From contig JAAZAQ010000046.1 of the NCBI GenBank assembly GCA_012514225.1, forward strand, positions 1 to 7,524: a DNA stretch of 7,524 bases, in the 5' to 3' direction. The position numbers were made by a program, and so were the translations under genes. This document shows, one piece after another, positions 1-4,747 of the stretch. The notes beneath the pieces were generated by a model. The model did not search any database, was not told where the DNA came from, and was given only the letters and a program-made list of their open reading frames with translations. The DNA is from Clostridiales bacterium. Lineage in GTDB: Bacteria > Bacillota > Clostridia > Christensenellales > Aristaeellaceae. Positions within the stretch are counted from its first letter, which is position 1, and every line of letters starts with the position of its first letter.

Positions 1-149
1 ACCCCTGCACCCGGGACATCCTGGCCGGGCTCGGGGAGATGTACACGCAGGACGAGCGCTTCCGGCAGAGCCTGGACGCGTACGGGGAAGGCACCGCCGA
101 GCTGATGCGGGACGCCATCCGCGCCTACTGCGCGGGCCCGGACAGCTGA
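1..149 (+). CDS. TipAS-domain transcriptional regulator, C-terminal fragment (MerR family likely)
   Basis: Only the last 48 codons are present (reading from base 3, stop TGA at 147-149); the gene begins before the window. The tail includes LGEMYTQDERFRQSLDAYGE, followed by a segment ending in AIRAYC. This matches the end of the TipAS antibiotic-recognition domain, whose C-terminal helices carry a 'lgemY..DeRF...id.yg.G.a.f...Ai..Y' pattern. In TipA-type proteins this all-helical domain follows an N-terminal MerR-type winged helix and binds a ligand such as a thiopeptide antibiotic, switching on target promoters including its own. The DNA-binding half is not visible, so MerR membership is inferred from the family. 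The gene is closed by an intrinsic terminator 5 nt after the stop and is convergent with the next gene. A stand-alone TipAS-domain protein is the main alternative. Confidence 0.8.
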   Translation, partial: PCTRDILAGLGEMYTQDERFRQSLDAYGEGTAELMRDAIRAYCAGPDS

Positions 150-153
150 ACTG

Positions 154-183
154 AGGCCCGGCCGGAGCCAACCGGGCCTTTTT
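154..183 (+). terminator. Rho-independent terminator after the TipAS-domain gene
   Basis: A perfect 8-bp GC-rich stem (AGGCCCGG at 154-161 with CCGGGCCT at 172-179) has a 10-nt loop. It runs into a T-tract at 179-183 and starts 5 nt after the stop codon at 149. G153 can also pair with T180 as a wobble. This is a standard intrinsic terminator for the upstream gene. Confidence 0.9.
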
Positions 184-347
184 CATTGATGACTCCGCCT
201 GCGGCCTCTTTGGGTTTCAGCCGCAAATGGCGATACGGATGGAGCGGCAGCAAGCAAGGGGCTTTACAAAACAACAATCATATATAGCCCGCGGGTAGCG
301 CCGCGTCCGGCCGCCGCTCCCGTATGTCTTTTGCTGCCGCGCTGCCC
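184..347. other. Convergent intergenic spacer
   Basis: This gap lies between the converging TipAS-domain gene and the AEC transporter. No gene is supported in it. Two weak inverted repeats are visible: TGCGGC (200-205) with GCCGCA (220-225) around a 14-nt loop, and CGCGG (290-294) with CCGCG (301-305) around a 6-nt loop. Read on the - strand, the second is followed by a T-rich but interrupted run (GGCTATATATGATTGTTG), so it could be a weak terminator for the transporter. No clean T-tract supports that. The AT-rich patch at 263-286 contains TTTACA and TATATA but with an unsuitable 12-nt spacing, so I do not call a promoter. Confidence 0.5.
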
Positions 348-1292
348 TTACGCCGCGATGGCGGGCTTGAGGATCAGCAGCAGCGCGTAAAGGAGGATGA
401 ACGCCAGGGTGTTGAGCGACAGGAAGACGGAGAGGAAGGCCTTTTCGCTTTCTTCCTTCGAGTAGACCGGCAGCACGAACGGCGCGGGCAGGGACAGCAT
501 CATCATCAGCGCCAGCAGCAGGTAGGGGTCGTAGGGGATGAACCGGAACAGCAGGAACGCCAGCCCGCCGCCGACGAGGAGTACCAGCAAAAGGCGCAGC
601 AGCAGCGCCGTCGCCGCCCGCCGGAGCAGAAGCGCGGAGAAATCCAGCTCGTACCCGATGGCCAGCAGGATGAGCACGGCCGTGGGCGCGCTGACAAACT
701 CACACACCGCGTCCAGCGTAGCCATCACGGCGCCGCCCTCCATCCGGGCCGCCAGGCCGCTCGCCCCCAGCAGCAGGCCCAGGAACACCGCCAGCAGCAC
801 GGGGTTGCCGGCCGTCTCCCGCAGCGAGGCGGAAAGGGACTGGCGCTCCCCGGTCTGCCGGCGCAGCAGGAAGAGGTACAGGGTGAACACGAACACCTCG
901 TGCCCCAGATCGACGACGGCCGCCGAGGGCATGTGCTCCGCCCCCGCCAGCAGCAGGAACAGCGGGAAGCCCAGCATCCCCATCTCAAACCCCGTCAGGG
1001 TGAAGGGCAGCAGGGAACTGACACCGCCGAAGCGCCGGCGGAGCAGGTAGCCCGCGCCCAGCAAAACCAGGCAGATGAGCAGCACGAAACCGGCCACCAC
1101 CAGGGTGCCCCCGCTGTATTCCGCCTTGTAGAACGCCCGCAGGATGACAAAAGGCAGGGTGATGCGCGCGACCACGGTCTTCAGGGCGGACACCGCCCGG
1201 CCGTCCAGCAGCGCCGTCCTGCGCGCCGCGACGCCCAGCCCCAGCGCGACCAGGACGGGCAGCAGCCGGGTAAGCAGGGTGGATACAATCAT
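348..1292 (-). CDS. AEC-family (auxin efflux carrier-like) transporter
   Basis: This encodes a very hydrophobic protein of 314 residues, the usual length for the AEC / 'membrane transport protein' family (PF03547 type). These are secondary carriers of the bile/arsenite/riboflavin transporter superfamily, with about ten membrane helices in two inverted halves. Visible hallmarks are an N-terminal helix ending in a basic turn (LGLGVAARRTALLDGRAVS), the following LPFVILRAFYKAEYS stretch, and the mid-protein GFEMGMLGFPLFLLLAG segment, which resembles the family's E-G-M-x-G-F-P loop. Bacterial members carry organic acids such as malate or are uncharacterised, so the substrate is unknown. I chose the ATG at 1292-1290. 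An AAGGTG Shine-Dalgarno-like sequence (1299-1304 on the + strand) lies 6 nt upstream. An in-frame GTG at 1301 would overlap that site. The gene is transcribed alone, divergently from pyruvate kinase. Confidence 0.88.
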   Translation of the reverse strand: MIVSTLLTRLLPVLVALGLGVAARRTALLDGRAVSALKTVVARITLPFVILRAFYKAEYSGGTLVVAGFVLLICLVLLGAGYLLRRRFGGVSSLLPFTLTGFEMGMLGFPLFLLLAGAEHMPSAAVVDLGHEVFVFTLYLFLLRRQTGERQSLSASLRETAGNPVLLAVFLGLLLGASGLAARMEGGAVMATLDAVCEFVSAPTAVLILLAIGYELDFSALLLRRAATALLLRLLLVLLVGGGLAFLLFRFIPYDPYLLLALMMMLSLPAPFVLPVYSKEESEKAFLSVFLSLNTLAFILLYALLLILKPAIAA

Positions 1293-1318
1293 GGCGTTCA
1301 CCTTCCCGCGTTTTTTTC

Positions 1319-1327
1319 ATTTTAGCA
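1319..1327 (-). promoter_or_regulatory. Predicted extended -10 promoter of the AEC transporter
   Basis: Read on the - strand the sequence is TGCTAAAAT: a TGn extension followed by TAAAAT (5 of 6 to the sigma-A -10 consensus). No convincing -35 box lies 16-18 nt upstream, in a region of GC-rich GCCGGC repeats. Initiation about 7 nt downstream (near 1312) would give a short leader containing the AAGGTG ribosome site. This is prediction from sequence only. Confidence 0.45.
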
Positions 1328-1367
1328 CACCAGCCGGCCGGCACGCGGCGGCCGGCGCCCGGAATTC

Positions 1368-1396
1368 TTGTCCCCTTCCCGGCGTTGGGATATACT
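1368..1396 (+). promoter_or_regulatory. Sigma-A-type promoter of the pyruvate kinase gene
   Basis: The -35 box TTGTCC (1368-1373, 4 of 6) is separated by exactly 17 nt from the -10 box TATACT (1391-1396, 5 of 6). Predicted initiation is near 1403. That leaves a leader of about 29 nt holding a GC hairpin and the ribosome site AAGGAGG (1420-1426), 5 nt before the ATG. It is the only good promoter candidate between the divergent genes on this strand. Confidence 0.72.
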
Positions 1397-1398
1397 GT

Positions 1399-1418
1399 GC
1401 GGGCGGGCGTCCGCCCGC
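1399..1418 (+). other. Perfect GC hairpin at the 5' end of the pyk mRNA
   Basis: GCGGGCGG (1399-1406) is perfectly complementary to CCGCCCGC (1411-1418) with a 4-nt loop. A shorter register (GCGGGC 1403-1408 with GCCCGC 1413-1418) would still form if transcription starts near 1403. The structure ends one nucleotide before the AAGGAGG ribosome site. It could protect the 5' end or tune ribosome loading. No T-tract follows, so it is not a terminator. Confidence 0.6.
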
Positions 1419-1431
1419 GAAGGAGGCGCAC

Positions 1432-2856
1432 ATGCGCAAGACCAAGATCATCTGCACCCTGGGCCCGGCGTCGAACACCAAGGAAATCATCCAGCAGCTC
1501 ATCAAGGAGGGGATGAACGTCGCGCGCTTCAACTTCTCCCACGGCAGCCATGAGACGCACCTGGCGCTGTTCCAGGAGCTCAACAAGGCCCGCAACGAGC
1601 TGGACGCCGCCATCGGCACGATCCTGGACACCAAGGGGCCGGAGGTCCGCATCGGCAACCTGAAAGGCGGCAAAGCCTTCCTGCAGGACGGCGCATCCTT
1701 CGACCTGGTGACGGAGCCCCTGGAGGGCGACGAAACCCAGGCGTCCATTTCCTACAAGGACCTTCCCCGCGACCTGGGCGACAAGCGGCGCATCCTGCTG
1801 GACGACGGGCTCATCGAGCTGGAAGTGCTGGAAGCGCGGGAGGACCGCATCCGCACCCGCGTGGTAGCCGGCGGGGAAATCACCAACCGCCGCGGCGTCA
1901 ACATCCCCGGCACCCGGCTGTCCATGCCCTATCTGAGCCAGGCGGACAAGGACGACATCCTCTTCGGCATCCGCACCGGCTTTGACATCGTGGCCGCCTC
2001 CTTCGTCAGGAGCCGGGACGACGTGCAGCAGATGCGCGACTTCCTCGACGGGAACGGCGGCGGGCATATTCGCATCATGGCCAAGATCGAGAACGCCGAG
2101 GGCGTGGCAAACCTGGAGGAAATCATCCAGGTCTGCGACTCGGTGATGATCGCCCGGGGCGACATGGGCGTGGAAATCCCCTTCGAGGAAATCCCCATCA
2201 TCCAGAAGCGCATCATCAAGGTGGCCTCCATGGCCGGCAAGCAGGTCATCACCGCCACCCAGATGCTCAACAGCATGATCGAGCACCCAAGGCCCACCCG
2301 CGCCGAAATCACCGACGTCGCCAACGCGATTTACGACGGCACCAGCGTCATCATGCTCTCCGGGGAAACCGCCAACGGCAAGTTCCCGGTGGAAGCCGTG
2401 CGCACGATGGCGCGCATCGCCCGCAGGACGGAGAAGGACATCAACTACAAGAAGCGCTTCTTCGTGGACAACATGTACCAGGACGCCCACAACATCACCG
2501 ACGCGATTTCCCACGCGACCTGCCTGATTGCCTACAACCTGGACGCCAACGCCATCATCACCGTGACCAAGTCGGGCACCACCGCCTACATGATCAGCCG
2601 CTTCCGCTCCGATATCCCCATCATCGCCTGCACGCCCGACGCCACGGTCTGGCGGCAGATGAGCCTGTCCTGGGGCGTAACGGGCCTGATGGTGGGCGAG
2701 GAGCGGGTGATGGAGGTGCTGTTCGACCACGCCATCAACTCCGCCAAGCTGGAAGGCCTGGTCAAGGCCGGCGACCTGGTCGTGCTGACCACGGGCATCC
2801 CCCTGTCCCAGTCCGGCAGCACCAACCTCATCAAGGTCGCCACCGTGCCGGAATGA
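1432..2856 (+). CDS. pyk: Pyruvate kinase
   Basis: This catalyses phosphoenolpyruvate + ADP to pyruvate + ATP, the last step of glycolysis, in the cytoplasm. The protein has 474 residues and begins with the classic TKIICTLGPAS. Active-site features are R32/N34/S36 in ARFNFSHG, D66-T67-K68 in LDTKGPEVR, the catalytic lysine K218 and metal ligand E220 in MAKIENAEG, D244 in ARGDMGVEIP, and the TATQML motif around T276. The B domain spans roughly residues 72-165 and the C-terminal allosteric-type domain about 345-474, ending in GSTNLIKVATVPE. E71, in TKGPE, is the residue that in characterised enzymes goes with K+-dependence. The extra PEP-utiliser-like C-terminal domain of many bacilli is absent. 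The start is fixed by AAGGAGG 5 nt upstream and by the family N-terminus. Its stop overlaps the start of the GNAT gene (ATGA). Confidence 0.98.
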   Translation: MRKTKIICTLGPASNTKEIIQQLIKEGMNVARFNFSHGSHETHLALFQELNKARNELDAAIGTILDTKGPEVRIGNLKGGKAFLQDGASFDLVTEPLEGDETQASISYKDLPRDLGDKRRILLDDGLIELEVLEAREDRIRTRVVAGGEITNRRGVNIPGTRLSMPYLSQADKDDILFGIRTGFDIVAASFVRSRDDVQQMRDFLDGNGGGHIRIMAKIENAEGVANLEEIIQVCDSVMIARGDMGVEIPFEEIPIIQKRIIKVASMAGKQVITATQMLNSMIEHPRPTRAEITDVANAIYDGTSVIMLSGETANGKFPVEAVRTMARIARRTEKDINYKKRFFVDNMYQDAHNITDAISHATCLIAYNLDANAIITVTKSGTTAYMISRFRSDIPIIACTPDATVWRQMSLSWGVTGLMVGEERVMEVLFDHAINSAKLEGLVKAGDLVVLTTGIPLSQSGSTNLIKVATVPE

Positions 2857-3389
2857 GGCGCGCGAAGGCGCAGGGGTCGCCGCGCCCCAACCCCCCGGCG
2901 GACATCCGGCCGATGGGCCCGGACGACTACGACGGAAAGGCTTGGGTGCATTACCTGTCCTGGCAGGAGACCTACCAAGGGATGCTGGACGCGGCCTACC
3001 TGGAGGGCAGGTCGCTGGAACGCTGCCAGGAGATGGCCCGGCGCTGGCCGGAGCGCTGCCTGGTCGCCGAAACGGAGGGGCAGATTGTGGGTTTCGCCGC
3101 CTACGGCCCCTGCGGGGACGAAGACCTTCCCGGATGCGGGGAGGTCTTCGCGCTGTATGTGCTGCGCGCGTACCAGGGTCGGGGCATCGGGCGTGCGCTG
3201 ATGGACGCCTGCATGAAGGAGCTGGGCGGCGTGCGGGCGGTCGCCCTGTGGGTGCTCTCGGACAACGAGCGCGCCATCCGGTTTTACGAGCGCTGCGGTT
3301 TTTTTGCGGACGGCGCGCGGAAAACCGTCCGGCTGGGCACGGAAAAAGAGGAATCGCGCATGCGGTTTGATTGCATGGCTGACAGGTAA
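2853..3389 (+). CDS. GNAT-family N-acetyltransferase
   Basis: The protein of 178 residues has a single GNAT domain from about residue 18 to the end. Such enzymes transfer an acetyl group from acetyl-CoA to an amine of a small molecule or protein. Visible family features are the N-terminal IRPMGPDDY strand-turn and SWQETYQGML helix, typical of the 'W.etY.g..' subgroup. Motif A is LYVLRAYQGRGIG, with the CoA pyrophosphate-binding Q-G-R-G-I-G at 108-113. Motif B is NERAIRFYERCGF, with N138 and Y145. No substrate-specific feature is recognised. The start overlaps the pyruvate kinase stop by 4 nt (ATGA) with no clear ribosome site, so translation is probably coupled to pyk. The first 17 residues are Arg/Pro-rich and unlike the family; a later start at Met21 (2913) is possible but has no better ribosome site. 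Confidence 0.9.
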   Translation: MRRAKAQGSPRPNPPADIRPMGPDDYDGKAWVHYLSWQETYQGMLDAAYLEGRSLERCQEMARRWPERCLVAETEGQIVGFAAYGPCGDEDLPGCGEVFALYVLRAYQGRGIGRALMDACMKELGGVRAVALWVLSDNERAIRFYERCGFFADGARKTVRLGTEKEESRMRFDCMADR

Positions 3390-3394
3390 TGCAA

Positions 3395-3420
3395 GCCGAT
3401 TGATAAGATAACCAATCAGC
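3395..3420. repeat. Imperfect inverted repeat just after the GNAT gene
   Basis: GCCGATTG (3395-3402) and CAATCAGC (3413-3420) form an 8-bp stem with one C/A mismatch around a 10-nt AT-rich loop. It starts 5 nt after the GNAT stop and abuts the stronger GC hairpin at 3423-3445. Its role is unknown; it may be part of the 3' end structure of the pyk-GNAT mRNA. Confidence 0.4.
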
Positions 3421-3422
3421 AA

Positions 3423-3445
3423 AGCCCCGGAAAAGCGCCGGGGCT
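3423..3445 (+). terminator. Hairpin at the end of the pyk-GNAT transcript (terminator lacking a T-tract)
   Basis: AGCCCCGG (3423-3430) pairs perfectly with CCGGGGCT (3438-3445) around the 7-nt loop AAAAGCG. It lies 33 nt after the GNAT stop. The following bases are GCGATTCG, with no T-tract, so a classical intrinsic terminator on the + strand is not fully supported. On the - strand only TTTGCT follows. It may be an mRNA 3'-end stabiliser or an inefficient terminator. Confidence 0.5.
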
Positions 3446-3702
3446 GCGATTCGCATGCCACAGAAGCGCCCGCGGCCGATTCCGGGGTTTCGGAGGAATG
3501 GGACGTTTCGTTTGTTTACAAGCGTTCATATTGGCGGAAATCCGCGATGCGGCGAGGGGACGCCGCAAGTGCGTCCCTCCTTCCCGGGATGAAACCATTC
3601 CGGCGTTTCATGCCGGACCCATCTGTGGGGATTGAGCCGAACGTCCGGCCCGCGGTTGGCGCAAGGGGTGCCGCCGGGAACCCGGGGTGGGGCCTTGATT
3701 TG
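3446..3702. other. Non-coding region packed with inverted repeats; possible unrecognised RNA or leader
   Basis: No credible gene lies here; the open frames crossing it are Arg/Pro-rich and match no family. Inverted repeats follow one another. They are GCGG/CCGC (3534-3537 with 3542-3545), GCGGCG/CGCCGC (3549-3554 with 3561-3566), GGGACGC/GCGTCCC (3557-3563 with 3571-3577), ATGAAAC/GTTTCAT (3589-3595 with 3605-3611), CCGGC/GCCGG (3600-3604 with 3612-3616), and GCCGGAC/GTCCGGC (3612-3618 with 3643-3649). A GGCGC/GTGCC pair (3658-3662 with 3668-3672) contains a wobble. Several share segments and so exclude one another. I recognise no riboswitch, T-box or tRNA consensus. A near-palindrome, CGTTTGTTTACAAGCG, sits at 3509-3524. 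High GC makes short stems likely by chance, but perfect 7-bp pairs recur. Confidence 0.45.
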
Positions 3703-3721
3703 TTTCGTAATTCTTACGAAA
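3703..3721. promoter_or_regulatory. Candidate operator: 19-bp palindrome upstream of the moxR promoter
   Basis: TTTCGTAA (3703-3710) and TTACGAAA (3714-3721) form a perfect 8-bp inverted repeat around TTC. It ends 3 nt before the -35 box at 3725 and is centred about 48 bp upstream of the predicted start. The AT-rich dyad stands out in GC-rich surroundings and looks like a site for a dimeric regulator. I do not recognise the regulator family. Confidence 0.55.
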
Positions 3722-3724
3722 AGA

Positions 3725-3753
3725 TTGCAAACCCGCGCCGCCCTCCCTATAAT
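3725..3753 (+). promoter_or_regulatory. Sigma-A-type promoter of the moxR operon
   Basis: The -35 box TTGCAA (3725-3730, 4 of 6) is followed after exactly 17 nt by a perfect -10 box TATAAT (3748-3753). Predicted initiation is near 3760. The leader is then about 37 nt and holds a GC hairpin and the ribosome site AAAGGA (3783-3788), 8 nt before the ATG. This is the strongest promoter in the window. Confidence 0.82.
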
Positions 3754-3759
3754 AAAAAA

Positions 3760-3779
3760 GCCGCGCGCTCCAGCGCGGC
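3760..3779. other. GC hairpin at the moxR mRNA 5' end; on the - strand it has the form of an intrinsic terminator
   Basis: GCCGCGC (3760-3766) pairs perfectly with GCGCGGC (3773-3779) around the 6-nt loop GCTCCA. On the + strand it would begin at the predicted first transcribed base. On the - strand the same stem is followed directly by TTTTTTATT (complement of 3751-3759), the hallmark of a Rho-independent terminator, with the T-run overlapping the promoter's -10 box. No - strand gene lies downstream in the operon, so any such termination would act on antisense transcription. Confidence 0.6.
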
Positions 3780-3796
3780 GCGAAAGGACAGCATCC

Positions 3797-4747
3797 ATGA
3801 CGTTTGAACCCCGCAGCCTGGTCTACGCGCTGAAGGAAAACGTGCGCCGCGTCATCGTGGGCAAGGACGAGGCGATCGAGCTGGCGCTCATCGCGCTGTT
3901 GTGCCGCGGCCATGTGCTCATCGAGGACGTGCCCGGGGTCGGCAAGACCACGCTGGCCGCCGCGCTGAGCCGGTCGCTGGACTGCTCCTTCCGGCGCATC
4001 CAGTTCACCCCGGACGTCACGCCCTCGGACGTGACGGGCTTCACGATGTACAACGCCCAGAACGGGGAAATGGAATACCGCCCGGGCGCGGCGATGACAC
4101 AGGTGCTGCTGGCCGACGAGATCAACCGCACCTCGCCCAAGACCCAGTCCAGCCTGCTGGAGGTGATGGAGGAGGGTCAGGTGACCGTCGACGGCGTGAC
4201 GCGGCGGCTGCCCCAGCCCTTCCTGGTGCTGGCGACCCAGAACCCGATTGATTTCGTGGGCACCTACCCCTTGCCGGAGGCGCAGATGGACCGTTTTTTC
4301 CTGCGCATCATGATCGGCTATCCCTCCATCGAGGAGGAGATGGACGTGCTGGACCGCTATTCCCAGGCGGAGTCGCCGATGAAGGCCTTGCAGCCGGTCT
4401 GCGGGACGCGGGAAATCCTCGAACTGCAGGAGTTGGTGGGCACGGTGTACTGTAGCCGGGAGGTGCGCAGCTACGTAGCCACCATCGCGGCCGCCACCCG
4501 CAACCACCCCAGCCTGCAGCTGGGCGTCTCCCCCCGGGGCGCGATCGCGCTGGTGCGCGCGGCGCAGGCCTGCGCGGTGCTGGCCGGGCGCGCCTACATC
4601 CTGCCCGACGACGTGCGTCGCATGGCGCTGCACGTGCTGTCCCACCGCCTCATCCTGACCCCCGAGGCGCGGATGAAGGGCATCTCGGCGGAGGCCGTCC
4701 TGTCCCGGCTGATTGAAACCCTGCCCGTGCCCGGCGCAAAGGGATGA
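3797..4747 (+). CDS. MoxR-family AAA+ ATPase
   Basis: The 316-residue protein matches the MoxR family in length and carries every AAA+ element. It has Walker A DVPGVGKTT (K50, T51), Walker B LLADEIN (D107, E108), sensor 1 in LATQNP (N149), the arginine finger in EAQMDRFFLR (R166), and sensor 2 in GVSPRGA (R247). Helical lid sequences fill the C-terminus. MoxR ATPases are cytoplasmic, chaperone-like proteins. They typically pair with vWA-domain partners encoded next door and help activate or mature target proteins. Here the partner is the DUF58 gene, whose ATG overlaps this stop codon (ATGA at 4744-4747). The start is supported by AAAGGA 8 nt upstream and by the family N-terminus; longer upstream frames would run through the promoter and palindrome. 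The specific MoxR subfamily is not resolved. Confidence 0.96.
   Translation: MTFEPRSLVYALKENVRRVIVGKDEAIELALIALLCRGHVLIEDVPGVGKTTLAAALSRSLDCSFRRIQFTPDVTPSDVTGFTMYNAQNGEMEYRPGAAMTQVLLADEINRTSPKTQSSLLEVMEEGQVTVDGVTRRLPQPFLVLATQNPIDFVGTYPLPEAQMDRFFLRIMIGYPSIEEEMDVLDRYSQAESPMKALQPVCGTREILELQELVGTVYCSREVRSYVATIAAATRNHPSLQLGVSPRGAIALVRAAQACAVLAGRAYILPDDVRRMALHVLSHRLILTPEARMKGISAEAVLSRLIETLPVPGAKG

Noticed and set aside
263..286. Promoter-like TTTACA and TATATA in the convergent spacer
   Set aside because: The spacing is only 12 nt and no gene on the + strand follows.
324..1325. 333-codon + strand frame antisense to the AEC transporter
   Set aside because: The product is a Gln/Arg/His-rich low-complexity protein. 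The opposite strand gives a proper multi-helix transporter.
985..3456. 823-codon open frame on the - strand, antisense to pyruvate kinase and GNAT
   Set aside because: The + strand encodes clear, complete pyruvate kinase and acetyltransferase with conserved active sites. The antisense frame gives a His/Gly/Arg/Ala-rich protein with no family features and runs out of frame into the AEC gene. Long antisense frames are expected in GC-rich coding DNA, where stops are rare.
3589..3616. H-type pseudoknot using ATGAAAC/GTTTCAT together with CCGGC/GCCGG
   Set aside because: The order of the arms fits, but the connecting loop across the 7-bp stem has zero nucleotides, so both stems cannot form at once. 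I treat them as alternatives.
3641..3695. tRNA-like or T-box-like look of the GC-rich stretch with GGGTGG-type words
   Set aside because: There is no acceptor stem, anticodon arm or T-loop consensus, and no T-box core with its following terminator.
3526..3798. 90-codon - strand small ORF across the same gap
   Set aside because: It has no recognisable domain or ribosome site and reads through the inverted repeats and promoter. It would also be cut by the antisense terminator.
3547..3807. 86-codon + strand small ORF spanning the moxR promoter
   Set aside because: It has no ribosome site, its composition matches spacer, and it is translated through the -35, the -10 and the leader hairpin. It also runs past the moxR ATG in another frame.
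3608..4645. 345-codon - strand frame antisense to moxR
   Set aside because: The product is His/Gln/Arg-rich with no domain. It would lie across the promoter and palindrome, and the + strand MoxR is unambiguous.
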